A DNA stretch of 64,000 nucleotides from Lacticaseibacillus sharpeae JCM 1186 = DSM 20505 (lineage in GTDB: Bacteria; Bacillota; Bacilli; Lactobacillales; Lactobacillaceae), in the NCBI RefSeq assembly GCF_001436225.1, contig NZ_AYYO01000055.1:1-64000 (forward strand), read 5' to 3'. The position numbers and the translations under genes are program-made. The number at the start of each line of letters is the position of its first letter. Position 1 is the stretch's first letter. Shown one piece after another: positions 27,067 to 34,999 of this stretch. The notes below the pieces were generated by a model. It saw nothing but the letters and a program-made list of their open reading frames with translations, ran no database searches and was not told the DNA's origin.

Positions 27067-27510
27067 CTATTCCAGCACCATGTCCACGTGCGGAATCCCG
27101 TCCTCCAAATACGTCGCCGACACCGCAGTGAACCCAAATGACCCGTAAAACTGACGCAAATAGTCCTGCGCCTGAATCTTGATGGCGCGTCCCGGATGCA
27201 GCCGCTGAATCTCGGCGATTGTGGCCGCCACAATTTGCCGGCCCAGATGCTGCCGGCGGAATTGCGCGACCACCAGTACCCGGCCGAAGCTGATGTGCAC
27301 CCCATCATCATGCGGAATGATCCGTGTGTAGGCTGCGAGCTGACCATCCTGCCACAGTATGACGTGCCGGGCTGTCTCGTCTTTGGCGTCCACTTCCTGA
27401 TACGGGCAGTTCTGCTCCACAACGAACACCGCCACGCGTGCGCGCATGATGGTAATCACCTCTTGGGGCGTTAGTTCCGCCGTGTCTTTAATCACTAATT
27501 CTGGCTGCAT
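27067..27510 (-). CDS. elaA: ElaA-family GNAT acetyltransferase
   Basis: Cytoplasmic acetyl-CoA-dependent transferase of 147 residues. The ElaA pattern is clear: ELTPQEVITIMRARVAVFVVEQNCPYQEVD, then an AYTRI strand, FGRVLV, and the acetyl-CoA loop QFRRQHLGRQIV in place of RGxGxG, ending in FYGSFGF. The substrate of ElaA proteins is not established. GGAG lies 7 bases before the ATG. It is an independent gene upstream of, and on the same strand as, the nuclease cassette, which has its own promoter. No terminator with a T-run was seen between them, so read-through is possible. Confidence 0.85.
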   Translation of the reverse strand: MQPELVIKDTAELTPQEVITIMRARVAVFVVEQNCPYQEVDAKDETARHVILWQDGQLAAYTRIIPHDDGVHISFGRVLVVAQFRRQHLGRQIVAATIAEIQRLHPGRAIKIQAQDYLRQFYGSFGFTAVSATYLEDGIPHVDMVLE

Positions 27511-27571
27511 GTTTTACTCCAATCAAAAATAGCACGGATACGCAGCTTATCAGCGCACTCGTGCCCAAATT

Positions 27572-28102
27572 CTACTTCCCGCGCAACCCGTCCATCGCCA
27601 GCTGCAACAACTGGTTGTACTCGTCCCGGCTCGTGTCGCTCACTTGCGTCTTACCAAGGGCCTGACCCAGACGGATGTTGTTGGCGTTAATCACCATATC
27701 CGTGCGCGTGTCCTTCTCCTGAATTAGCTGTTCGTAGTAATTCACAAGGGCCGCGTGGATGTCTTCATCCTTAGCCGCCTCTTCCGCCGCCATGGTGAGC
27801 ACAATACTGAGAGCAACCTGGCGCCGCTCGCTACCTTGATGCTCCCACTGCAGTGCGTCCTTTTTGGCGAAGGGGTGAAACAGTGACCGGCCAGTGGTAG
27901 TCTTCAGCCCAATCAGCCGGCGCACATCAACATCCATCGCCGCCGCTACCGCCAGCAATGCATCGATGTTCGGGTGACTCACGTCGAGTTCCCAATTGTT
28001 TAACATGGAACGTTCAATTCGCAGCTTGCCGGCCAACGCGTCGGGATCAATATTGCTGTCCTGGCGCACCGCCATCAAGTACCGTCCAATTTTAAATGCC
28101 AT
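27572..28102 (-). CDS. XRE-family regulator
   Basis: DNA-binding protein of about 176 residues with an N-terminal helix-turn-helix of the Cro/CI type (DPDALAGKLRIERSMLNNWELDVSHPNIDALLAVAAAMDVDVRRLIG). The rest is helical, with AAEEAAKDEDIHAALVNYYEQLIQEKDTRTD, and may be a sensing or dimerisation part. The frame allows a GTG at 28109-28111, but GAGGTG is better placed for the ATG at 28100-28102, which is chosen. No phage genes surround it, so it is probably a chromosomal regulator of unknown targets. It lies between the ElaA gene and the serine operon, all on the minus strand. Confidence 0.8.
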   Translation of the reverse strand: MAFKIGRYLMAVRQDSNIDPDALAGKLRIERSMLNNWELDVSHPNIDALLAVAAAMDVDVRRLIGLKTTTGRSLFHPFAKKDALQWEHQGSERRQVALSIVLTMAAEEAAKDEDIHAALVNYYEQLIQEKDTRTDMVINANNIRLGQALGKTQVSDTSRDEYNQLLQLAMDGLRGK

Positions 28103-28200
28103 CGTCTTCACCTCAAGTACTAGGATACATGTTGGAACCGGTTGCGGCTAGAGCATTAAGCAATTTTGCCGCGACAACAGGCAATAATTTCACTACGCGC

Positions 28201-28235
28201 AAAAAAATACACCAGCATTACTGGTGTACTTTTTG
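28201..28235. terminator. Terminator between XRE gene and serine operon
   Basis: The 8-bp perfect stem TACACCAG/CTGGTGTA has an A7 run on the left and CTTTTT on the right, so it can work in both directions. On the minus strand it would stop transcripts from the serine operon before the XRE gene. Confidence 0.8.
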
Positions 28236-28251
28236 AAAGAAGGAAATCATT

Positions 28252-28347
28252 ATGAAATCACCAAAAATTAGAAATTGTAGCACCAACTGAAGCATCAAAA
28301 GGAGGTAATACCGAGGGAGTTTTCCGCCTCCCCCTTAATTTCATCAT
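28252..28347. other. Possible remnant or short peptide ORFs on both strands
   Basis: On the plus strand, AAGGA and ATG at 28252 start a 12-codon frame (MKSPKIRNCSTN). With one A fewer in the A5 run at 28263-28267 the frame would read MKSPKLEIVAPTEASKGG and continue. On the minus strand, 28258-28347 encodes MMKLRGRRKTPSVLPPFDAS and nine more residues, but lacks a ribosome binding site. Neither is convincing as an intact gene. Both are recorded because the peptides resemble precursor-like sequences rather than random translation. Confidence 0.2.
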
Positions 28348-28386
28348 ACAGGGTTGCCTAAGTCGATTGCAAGCGGTTACGCAAAA

Positions 28387-29559
28387 TTATTTTAGGTCAG
28401 CTGGGTTGGCTAGAAGCCGTACCCGCTGGACGGCCGCAATCTGTGTCAGCTGGTCAATCGCGGCCACACTCGGTTTGGCATTCACGTCGATAATCGTGTA
28501 CGCCTCATTCTTCTTGGCCGCGTTACTCATCCCCTCGATGTTGATGCCGCTCGCCGCGAGTGTGGTGGCAATCTGGCCGACCATATTCGGGATGTTCTCG
28601 TGCATCAATGTCAGGCGGTAACAGGTGGAAAATGGCACCTGCAGGGTCGGCAAGTTGATGCTGAACTGAACATTACCCGTTTCCAGAAAGTTCATGATGG
28701 TGTTCACACCCTGCACCGCACCGTTGTCCTCGGCCTGCACGGTCGAGCCCCCCAGATGTGGCGTCACCAGCACGTCGGGGCGGTTCAAGATGGCGTCGTC
28801 CCCGAAGTCCGTCATGTAACGGTCAAGCTGCCCGTTATCCAGGGCAGCAACCACCGCATCATTATCAACGATGCCCAGACGAGCGAAGTTCAGCAGCACC
28901 GTTCCCGGCCGCATCTGCGCCAGTTCGGCGGCGCCAATCAGGTGCGTGGTTTCATCATTCTTGGGCACGTGCACCGTAACGTAATCGGCCTGCGCGATGG
29001 CTTCTGTCAGGCTGTGGGCGCGCACGGTGCTGGTGGGGATGTGCCAAGCATCATCGGCGGACAGATACGGATCATAGCCCACCACATGCATACCCAGGTC
29101 ACTCGCGGCGTGCGCAACGAGCGCCCCCACGTGGCCCACGCCGATAACCGCGAGCGTCTTACCGAGCAGTTCGGTACCGTTGAATTGCGTCTTTTCGGCC
29201 TCGGTCCGCGTGCTGATGTCCGCACCGCGATTTTGGCCGGCATATTTGGCCGCGGAAAACAGTTTGCGTGAGGCAATGATCAGCATCGCAATCACAAGCT
29301 CCTTCACCGCGTTGGCATTACTCCCCGGTGTGTTGAATACCGCCGTCCCGTTGGCGGTCGCCTTATGCAGTGGCACGTTGTTATAACCCGCTCCACAGCG
29401 CGCGATGACCTTCAAGTTGGTCGGCAGCTCCTGGTCGCGCAAGTTCACCGAACGAATCAGGTACGCGTCGGGGTTATCAGACTGGTTCAGCGCGTACTGG
29501 TCCGTGAAGCGGTCCAGGCCGGCGCGGGCAATGGCGTTGTATGTTTTAACGTTATACAT
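28387..29559 (-). CDS. serA: D-3-phosphoglycerate dehydrogenase
   Basis: Catalyses the first step of serine synthesis, oxidising 3-phosphoglycerate to 3-phosphohydroxypyruvate with NAD. In the 390 residues are the substrate loop ARCGAGYNNVPL, NTPGSNANAVKELV, the Rossmann motif VIGVGHVGALVAHAASDLG, catalytic Arg in NFARLGIVD and His in VTPHLGG, and a C-terminal ACT domain (TLMHENIPNMVGQIATTLAA...), a usual site for serine binding. It lies 12 bases after serC in the same operon, with AGGAGG nine bases before the ATG. Transcription is probably controlled by the serine-codon leader upstream of serC. Confidence 0.95.
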   Translation of the reverse strand: MYNVKTYNAIARAGLDRFTDQYALNQSDNPDAYLIRSVNLRDQELPTNLKVIARCGAGYNNVPLHKATANGTAVFNTPGSNANAVKELVIAMLIIASRKLFSAAKYAGQNRGADISTRTEAEKTQFNGTELLGKTLAVIGVGHVGALVAHAASDLGMHVVGYDPYLSADDAWHIPTSTVRAHSLTEAIAQADYVTVHVPKNDETTHLIGAAELAQMRPGTVLLNFARLGIVDNDAVVAALDNGQLDRYMTDFGDDAILNRPDVLVTPHLGGSTVQAEDNGAVQGVNTIMNFLETGNVQFSINLPTLQVPFSTCYRLTLMHENIPNMVGQIATTLAASGINIEGMSNAAKKNEAYTIIDVNAKPSVAAIDQLTQIAAVQRVRLLANPADLK

Positions 29560-29571
29560 GAATTCATCCTC

Positions 29572-30648
29572 CTAGTGGTGTTGCTCAAAAGCGTGCAGAA
29601 AATCAATCAGCGCGTCCACGCCGGCCAGCGGCATCGCGTTGTACAGACTTGCCCGCAAGCCGCCGACACTGCGGTGGCCCTTGAGGTTCATAAGTCCAGC
29701 AGCCGTCGCCGCTTGAACTACGGCTGCATCCAGTGCCGCATCCCCCGTCATGAACGGAATGTTGGTCAGCGACCGGTCTGCGCTGACAACCGGATTATGG
29801 AACAGGCGTGACTGATCCAAAAAGGCGTACAGCTTACCGGCCTTCTGTTCATTACGCCGCTGCATTTCGGGTACGCCCCCCTGTTGCCGGAGCCACTTGA
29901 GCACGAGCCCCACTGCATAAATGTTGAAGACCGGTGGGGTGTTACTCATCGAGTTCTTCTCCATGAACAGCTGGTAATCGAGCATGCTCGGCAGTCCTGG
30001 AACCTGGTGCACCAAATCTTTGCGTACAATCACGAGGGTGACCCCGGCTGGTCCAAGATTCTTCTGCGCGCCGGCGAATATCAGACCGAAATCATTAACG
30101 TTGTATTCTTCAGCCAGAATGTTGGAAGACATGTCCGCAACCAGCGGCGTGGTGCCAGTACGCGGCGCCTGGTGCCAGGCGGTTCCCTCGATGGTGTTGT
30201 TCATGCATACGTGCAGGTAATCGTACTGTCCCGCCGGCAGCGTGTCCGGCATTTGGGGCAAGCGCGTGTACTTAGCGGCTCTGGTGCTGGCCACAACATC
30301 AACTTGGCGGCCTAACTTGGCGGCTTCTTGGGCTGCCTTAACCGCCCATTGGCCGCTATCGAGCACGGCAATGCGGCGTTTATCCGTCGCCAGATTCAAG
30401 GGTGCGGCCGCGAATTGCCCAGTACCGCCGCCCTGCATGAACAGTACGGCGTAGTCATCCGGAATCTGCATCAGCGCGCGCAGATCAGCTTCGGCGTCCG
30501 TGATGATGCGGTCGAAATCGGTGGCCCGGTGGGAAACTTCAAGAATACTCATCCCCGACCCATTGAGCGACGGCAATTCGCGCTGAATCTGGGCAATAAC
30601 TGGTGCGGGCATGACGGCCGGCCCGGCGGCAAAATTATAAACTGGCAT
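29572..30648 (-). CDS. serC: Phosphoserine aminotransferase
   Basis: PLP enzyme of 358 residues converting 3-phosphohydroxypyruvate and glutamate to O-phosphoserine. The family start MPVYNFAAGPAVMP, SHRATDFD, the phosphate-binding stretch MQGGGTGQFAA and the PLP lysine in FAGAQKNLGPAG are all present. Length is normal. GGAGG is 8 bases before the ATG. It is first in the serC-serA operon. About 200 bases upstream is a leader peptide gene with consecutive Ser codons and a terminator 23 bases before the start codon, so expression is likely set by serine supply. No serB-type phosphatase gene was recognised here; the histidine phosphatase at 32450 is a possible but unproven candidate. Confidence 0.95.
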   Translation of the reverse strand: MPVYNFAAGPAVMPAPVIAQIQRELPSLNGSGMSILEVSHRATDFDRIITDAEADLRALMQIPDDYAVLFMQGGGTGQFAAAPLNLATDKRRIAVLDSGQWAVKAAQEAAKLGRQVDVVASTRAAKYTRLPQMPDTLPAGQYDYLHVCMNNTIEGTAWHQAPRTGTTPLVADMSSNILAEEYNVNDFGLIFAGAQKNLGPAGVTLVIVRKDLVHQVPGLPSMLDYQLFMEKNSMSNTPPVFNIYAVGLVLKWLRQQGGVPEMQRRNEQKAGKLYAFLDQSRLFHNPVVSADRSLTNIPFMTGDAALDAAVVQAATAAGLMNLKGHRSVGGLRASLYNAMPLAGVDALIDFLHAFEQHH

Positions 30649-30670
30649 TGATTTTCCTCCCTAACTGAAC

Positions 30671-30709
30671 AAAAAACGCGCCCCGGCAGCTAAACTGCGG
30701 GGGCGCGTT
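30671..30709 (-). terminator. Attenuator terminator of serC-serA
   Basis: The hairpin AACGCGCCCC...GGGGGCGCGTT (30675-30709) is followed on the minus strand by TTTTTT (30671-30676). It lies between the leader peptide gene and serC, so it must be bypassed for the operon to be expressed. Confidence 0.92.
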
Positions 30710-30726
30710 AATGACAAAACTTTCGC

Positions 30727-30761
30727 GGCCACACAGTTTGCTGATTAGCATCTGTGCGGCC
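30727..30761 (-). promoter_or_regulatory. Antiterminator-type hairpin in serine leader
   Basis: The stem GGCCGCACAG/CTGTGTGGCC with an inner TGCT/AGCA is fully paired if one G-U is allowed. Its first arm can instead pair with TGTGTAGGCC around the leader stop codon (30777-30789). Its 3' flank (GGCCGCG) has partial complementarity to the terminator's first arm. This is the layout of competing attenuator hairpins. Confidence 0.65.
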
Positions 30762-30781
30762 AATGACTCACAAAATGTGGC

Positions 30782-30847
30782 CTACACAAATGCGGTGGTA
30801 GACCGAGAGGAGGAGCTGATAATGTTAACGTTGATATTCTGCATCAT
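30782..30847 (-). CDS. Serine-rich leader peptide of serC-serA operon
   Basis: A 21-residue open frame with GGAGG 5 bases before the first of two ATG codons. It encodes MMQNINVNIISSSSRSTTAF and a final V. Codons 11-14 are AGC TCC TCC TCT, with another TCT at 16, so five of 21 codons are Ser. It sits between a TTGACA promoter and a strong terminator directly upstream of serC. By analogy with thr, his and trp leaders, ribosome stalling at the Ser codons when seryl-tRNA is scarce would favour readthrough. The peptide itself probably has no function. The mechanism is inferred from layout. Confidence 0.8.
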   Translation of the reverse strand: MMQNINVNIISSSSRSTTAFV

Positions 30848-30907
30848 AACTGCCTCCGTGAGTGATTTCTGGTGACCGGCTAAGCGTGCCGGCCTTGGTT
30901 GTTAAGT

Positions 30908-30937
30908 AATTTACCATTGTTCATAGGCAGCTGTCAA
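30908..30937 (-). promoter_or_regulatory. Promoter of serine leader/serC-serA
   Basis: TTGACA (30932-30937, exact -35) and TAAATT (30908-30913) with an 18-base spacer and a TGG extension just before the -10. The start would be near 30901, giving about 54 bases before the leader ATG. Confidence 0.7.
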
Positions 30938-31097
30938 CGGAGAATGAACAAATTTGGACGAATCATCTGATCCTACCTTCATTGCCAACAGGCGATGAAC
31001 AACAATATTCTGAGCTAGAACCGCTTTGCCTGCGCGCGAGGTTTACATTTAATAATCTAGATGGTAAACTGATGCAAAAATGAACGGGTGGTCAGAA

Positions 31098-31712
31098 ATG
31101 CGTCAACATAACGAACAACTGCGTGAACAAATAATAAACGTTGCCCAAGCGGCCTTTTCTGCACGTGGATTCGCCGCGGTTTCAATCCGCGAACTGGCGG
31201 CAGAACTGCAGATTAGTAAAGGCAACATATACAACTACTTCACGGGCAAGGAAGACCTCTTTGCCGCGTGCATTGGCGACACAGCAGCCGCATTCTCGAC
31301 CACACTGACGGCGATGGAGGCCAAATACACCCAGGCCCAGGTTGACCAGACCACCGACCCCGACTACTTCAGCAACATTGAACAGGAGTTGCTCACCGTA
31401 TTCAAGCACAATGGCGTGGCCATCGACTTGCTCCTCAACTGCAGTAATGGTAGTGCGCTAGCTGGCGGCGCGGTCCGGCTGGCACTGCTAACTAAACGGG
31501 TAACGGCCGCAATTTTACGTCTAAACAACGCGTACCCAGGACAACCCAAACTGGCGGCAGCATTTGCCGAAACGTTCGCCAGCAGCCTTATCAACAGCCT
31601 ACAAACCATCATCCGGCACCAGTACCCGACTGCAATCCACGAGACCACGCTGGATACCTGCATCACACTTTTTAGCAACGGCCTCAAACAAACAATTCGG
31701 AGTAATTCATGA
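31098..31712 (+). CDS. TetR-family regulator
   Basis: Repressor-type protein of 204 residues. The N-terminal helix-turn-helix is typical: REQIINVAQAAFSARGFAAVSIRELAAELQISKGNIYNYFTGKEDLF. The C-terminal ligand domain is not specific. The longest frame starts at 31080 without a binding site; the ATG at 31098 has GGGTGG upstream and is chosen. The stop overlaps the ATG of the next gene (ATGA at 31709-31712), so both are made together. The downstream product is a membrane-anchored DUF4097 protein, and the regulator probably controls this pair, perhaps in response to envelope stress (inference). Confidence 0.88.
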   Translation: MRQHNEQLREQIINVAQAAFSARGFAAVSIRELAAELQISKGNIYNYFTGKEDLFAACIGDTAAAFSTTLTAMEAKYTQAQVDQTTDPDYFSNIEQELLTVFKHNGVAIDLLLNCSNGSALAGGAVRLALLTKRVTAAILRLNNAYPGQPKLAAAFAETFASSLINSLQTIIRHQYPTAIHETTLDTCITLFSNGLKQTIRSNS

Positions 31713-32437
31713 AAAAATTTATCTGGTTCCCAATTTTGGCCATCATTATCGCCGGGCTTTACGGTACGATGTATATGCAGCACGCCCGAACTGTGATTAG
31801 CAGTAGTGAATCGTTTGCCCCCACCGCAAATATCCAGGTGCGTGCGCAAAATGCCGCTGTGCGGGTGGTGCAGACCGAGGCCAACAACGTCTCTGTGCAG
31901 CAAACAGCTAACGTGAAGTACGCGGTCCGCAAATCAACCAACACTCGTAATACACGCACAATTCGGCAAGGACAAACACATCTCAGCTTATTGGATCACC
32001 TGTTCTCCACCACCATCAATATTACTGTCCGCGTTCCCCGCACCTACCGCGGCACCCTGACTGTTGTCACCACAAACGGCGCCATTTCGTTTAATCAGCT
32101 ACACGCCCGCACCCTGCATGCACGTACGCAGAGCGGTGCGCTGCACGGATCCGTATCCGTCAAAAAGCTCACCGCGCGTGCAGAATCGAGCACCATTGGT
32201 TTAACAGCGACTGGACTGCAACAGAATTCACGCGTCCAAACCGCAAGTGGCGCAGTGAACCTGCAATTGCTGGATAACGGTATCCGGCACGTTAACGCCA
32301 AGGCAGACAGCGGCGAAGTGTCGCTCGCAAATCTGCCCCAAATCAAGCGCATTGACGAGCACCACGTCACTAGCGGTCCCGCACACGGCACGCAGTTAAC
32401 CGTCACAACCCAATCGGGCGCCATTCACATCCATTAA
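31709..32437 (+). CDS. Membrane-anchored DUF4097 beta-repeat protein
   Basis: Protein of 242 residues with one N-terminal membrane helix (FIWFPILAIIIAGLYGTMYM) and an outer domain of short repeated beta strands. Repeated SGA/SGE turns (TTNGAISF, TQSGALHG, TASGAVNL, ADSGEVSL, TQSGAIHI) are typical of DUF4097 putative adhesin/beta-helix proteins. It is coupled to the upstream TetR gene by a 4-base overlap. In Firmicutes such proteins often sit with stress regulators, and the molecular role is not known. The outer domain is unusually basic and rich in Thr/Arg. The family is likely; the function is open. Confidence 0.75.
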   Translation: MKKFIWFPILAIIIAGLYGTMYMQHARTVISSSESFAPTANIQVRAQNAAVRVVQTEANNVSVQQTANVKYAVRKSTNTRNTRTIRQGQTHLSLLDHLFSTTINITVRVPRTYRGTLTVVTTNGAISFNQLHARTLHARTQSGALHGSVSVKKLTARAESSTIGLTATGLQQNSRVQTASGAVNLQLLDNGIRHVNAKADSGEVSLANLPQIKRIDEHHVTSGPAHGTQLTVTTQSGAIHIH

Positions 32438-32449
32438 CGGAGGATTCCC

Positions 32450-33064
32450 ATGACCACATTCTATTTCATCCGCCACGGCCAGACCGACGCTAACGCCATG
32501 GGCCTGAAGCAGGGCACCATCAACGACGAGCGCACCCACCTCACCGCGCTGGGCAAGCAGCAAGCAACAACCCTGCACGCGCAGTTCGACATCAGCTTTG
32601 CCGACCAGCTATACGTCAGCCCGCTCGACCGGACGCGTGAAACGGCGGCAATCATCAATCAGGACGCGCAGTTGCCGGTCACCATCGACGCCCGGTTATT
32701 AGAAATCTCATACGGCAGTTGGGACGGACAGCTCAACTCCGCACTCATGGCCGCCCACCCCGAAGTGTTCGACCAGAAGCTCCAGGATGTTCTGCCCACC
32801 TACGTCAACGTGGCCACTGGCGGCGAAACCTTCACGCAGGTGCAAACGCGCGTAAAGGCGTTCATGCAGGACGTTGCCGCCGCGCACCCGGACGGCCAAA
32901 TCATCTGTGTCACCCACGGTTTCACGGTCAAAGCGGCCGCGCTAGTCGCACTGCAGCCCGCCGACCCGATGAGCCTGCCGGAACCGGCCAACACGAGCAT
33001 CACCAAGATTGAATGCACAGCCGACCGGTTCTTCCTGCACGTATACGGCGCCAAAACCATTTAA
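32450..33064 (+). CDS. Histidine phosphatase family protein
   Basis: Cytoplasmic phosphatase/mutase-like enzyme of 204 residues. The catalytic RHGQT motif sits at the N-terminus (FYFIRHGQTDAN), with the second Arg in SPLDRTRETA, Glu in LLEISYGSWDG and the second His in ICVTHGFTV. These are the residues of the phosphoglycerate-mutase-like superfamily. The true substrate cannot be read from sequence; broad phosphatases are common and one acting on phosphoserine is conceivable given serC-serA nearby. It follows DUF4097 by 12 bases with GGAGG before the ATG, so it is probably part of the same transcript, and ends in a shared terminator. Confidence 0.88.
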   Translation: MTTFYFIRHGQTDANAMGLKQGTINDERTHLTALGKQQATTLHAQFDISFADQLYVSPLDRTRETAAIINQDAQLPVTIDARLLEISYGSWDGQLNSALMAAHPEVFDQKLQDVLPTYVNVATGGETFTQVQTRVKAFMQDVAAAHPDGQIICVTHGFTVKAAALVALQPADPMSLPEPANTSITKIECTADRFFLHVYGAKTI

Positions 33065-33070
33065 AAGGCA

Positions 33071-33118
33071 AAAAATACGGCAACCTGAGCGAATAATTCC
33101 GTTCAAGTTGCCGTATTT
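33071..33118. terminator. Bidirectional terminator
   Basis: AAATACGGCAAC / GTTGCCGTATTT with further pairing inside. It lies between the convergent phosphatase and immunity-like genes and has A/T runs on both sides. Confidence 0.85.
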
Positions 33119-33121
33119 GCG

Positions 33122-33400
33122 TTAAAACAAATCATCGAGGTCCGCACGCACCGCCTGCAGGTGACCCGCCCGGTTCCCGGCCGCCCGCAACGAATCAATC
33201 GCGGGCCCATCCGGAATCACCAAACTGCGGTCGATTTTGCCTTGTTCCAGTGACCGCACAATCCGGGCGGCGGTGACGTTCTCGTCTTCGCCCCGGTCAA
33301 GCCGGCGCTCCGCCTTCAGCAACATTGCCAGACTCGCCGGATCGGTCATTTGGTTATACAGTTCGTGCACCGCGTCGTGGACAGATAATCTTGTCAGCAT
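33122..33400 (-). CDS. Bacteriocin-immunity-like small protein
   Basis: Small helical protein of 92 residues with no membrane helix. VHDAVHELYNQMTDPASLAMLLKAERRLDRGED resembles the start of the enterocin A immunity family (a HELYN motif followed by a helical bundle), and total size agrees. Such proteins protect a cell from class IIa bacteriocins at the membrane's inner face. No bacteriocin or export gene is near, so it would be an orphan immunity gene. The assignment is tentative. The ATG at 33398-33400 has AGAGGATGGTGG upstream; the longest frame (33427) lacks a site. Confidence 0.5.
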   Translation of the reverse strand: MLTRLSVHDAVHELYNQMTDPASLAMLLKAERRLDRGEDENVTAARIVRSLEQGKIDRSLVIPDGPAIDSLRAAGNRAGHLQAVRADLDDLF

Positions 33401-33530
33401 AATCCACCATCCTCTCGCGTTCGCCAATCATGGCGGACACAACGTTGTCAGTATCACGCAAAACGTTACATATCTGTCTTCATCTTAACGCACCTGGCCA
33501 CGCATGTAAACGCTGCCAGCGACTACCATC

Positions 33531-34937
33531 CTAGCCGTAATAGCCGCCCGCAATCAGCAACTGCCGCAGCCGTGTCAGCCCGGTCGTCAGCTCGTTCATC
33601 GTGCTGGCACTCGACAGGGACACGCGAATGTACTTCTTCGCGCTTTCGGCCCCCACCAGGAAGCGGTCGGAGTGGTAGAAGCGCAAGCCGTTGTTCAGCC
33701 CGTGCTGCTCAACCTCACGTCCAGTCATGCCGGTATCGTGAATCTCAACCCAGCGGAACAACTGGCGGTTATCCACCGCGCTGGCTTCGGGCTCAGGGAA
33801 GATTTCGTCAAACGCCGCGTTGCTTTGCTCGACCAGGTTAATCTTGGCCTGACTGATGCGCTGCGCCGTGCCGTCAATAATGGCGCGGGCCACAAATTCA
33901 CTGTCGATGGCTGAGGTCTTCATGTTGATGTTCATCAGTGCGTCCATCAGCTGACTGCGATACTGCGGCGCGAACACGATGTACGCAATCCGCAGCCCCA
34001 CCGCCAGCGGCTTGGTCATGCTGCAGAGGTATACGCAGTGCTCCGGTGCCAGGGTGTACATCTTGGGCAATGGTGTGAGGCCCAGCTTGAGGAAGCCTTC
34101 GTAGTCGTCTTCAATCAGAATTAGATTGTTGTCACGCACCACTTGCGCCAACGCTTCCCGGCGTGCGCCAGAGATCCGGACGCCCGTGGGGTTCGCCCCT
34201 TCCGGCATCAGGTACACGCCTGCCAGACCCTGGCTCGCCGCGGCAGCGAGGTCGTCAGCCAGCATGCCCTCATCATCGCCCAGAATTGGCACGAGCTTCA
34301 GCCGGGCCATCTTCGCGATTTCAATGAAGTTCGCGTAAGTGAAAAAATCAACGGCGATGCGATCACCTGGCCGGAACAAACCGAGCAGCGTCACGGTCAC
34401 CGCGTTTTGACCCCCAGACACAATCGCCATGTTCTCGTCCTTAACGTCGGTGATGCCAAAGCGTTCCAGGTACATGCGCCCAGCCCGCTTGTGCGCCGGC
34501 AACCCCGTCGGCGCGTCGTAGTTCAGCAGCTCGGGCAGGTTGCTCTGCCCCGCCACCGCCTGAATGACCGGCACCATCATCTTGTTGCACGCATCGAACG
34601 CGGACACGAGCCCCAGATCAATCACGTCGGCACTGGCAGTTTTGGCAATAATGATGGATTCCGTCGCGTTCTGGGCCACGAAGGTCCCCTTGCCGACCAC
34701 GCCGAACGTGAGCCCGCGCTCTTCGCTCAGCTTGTACGCCTTGGTGATGGTGGACAGGTTCACGTCCAAAAAATCTGCTAGTTCACGCTGCGGCGGCAGT
34801 TTGGTCCCCGGCAGCAGTTCACCCTTTTCGATTGCGTCTTTCATTGCCGTCACGAGCGCCACGTAGACCGGCCGTTTCAGAGCGCGCTTGTCCGGCCGCC
34901 ACGTTAATTGGTAGTTATCGAATGAGTTGATGGACAT
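33531..34937 (-). CDS. pdxR: MocR-type regulator (GntR HTH + aminotransferase domain)
   Basis: Transcription factor of 468 residues. The N-terminal winged helix of the GntR family (KGELLPGTKLPPQRELADFLDVNLSTITKAYKLSEERGLT) is joined to a fold type I aminotransferase domain. PLP-binding marks include SGGQNAVTV, the Asp region LIEDDYEGF and the lysine in CSMTKPLAVGLRI. It is divergent from a pyridoxal/HMP kinase gene, the arrangement of PdxR-type regulators that sense PLP, so pdxR is a likely but not certain name. The ATG 34935-34937 has GGAGGA upstream; an in-frame extension to 35015 runs through the operator region and is rejected. Confidence 0.88.
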   Translation of the reverse strand: MSINSFDNYQLTWRPDKRALKRPVYVALVTAMKDAIEKGELLPGTKLPPQRELADFLDVNLSTITKAYKLSEERGLTFGVVGKGTFVAQNATESIIIAKTASADVIDLGLVSAFDACNKMMVPVIQAVAGQSNLPELLNYDAPTGLPAHKRAGRMYLERFGITDVKDENMAIVSGGQNAVTVTLLGLFRPGDRIAVDFFTYANFIEIAKMARLKLVPILGDDEGMLADDLAAAASQGLAGVYLMPEGANPTGVRISGARREALAQVVRDNNLILIEDDYEGFLKLGLTPLPKMYTLAPEHCVYLCSMTKPLAVGLRIAYIVFAPQYRSQLMDALMNINMKTSAIDSEFVARAIIDGTAQRISQAKINLVEQSNAAFDEIFPEPEASAVDNRQLFRWVEIHDTGMTGREVEQHGLNNGLRFYHSDRFLVGAESAKKYIRVSLSSASTMNELTTGLTRLRQLLIAGGYYG

Positions 34938-34999
34938 AGTTTTTTCCTCCAAAGTGCCGGCGCCACTGGCCTTAGTTTCACGTGTAACAACAATTGCTA

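Noticed and set aside
27572-28102. XRE regulator as sign of a prophage or toxin-antitoxin module
   Set aside because: No integrase, phage structural gene or small toxin gene lies on either side.
28290-28345. T-box-like GGAGGTAATACCG followed by a CCTCC-containing stretch on the plus strand
   Set aside because: The match to the T-box core is imperfect, no specifier stem was found, and no plus-strand gene follows; it may simply be a terminator of the serine operon.
30661-30960. T-box riboswitch as explanation of serC-serA control
   Set aside because: The T-box core sequence is absent from the leader; the Ser-codon leader frame with competing hairpins explains the terminator better.
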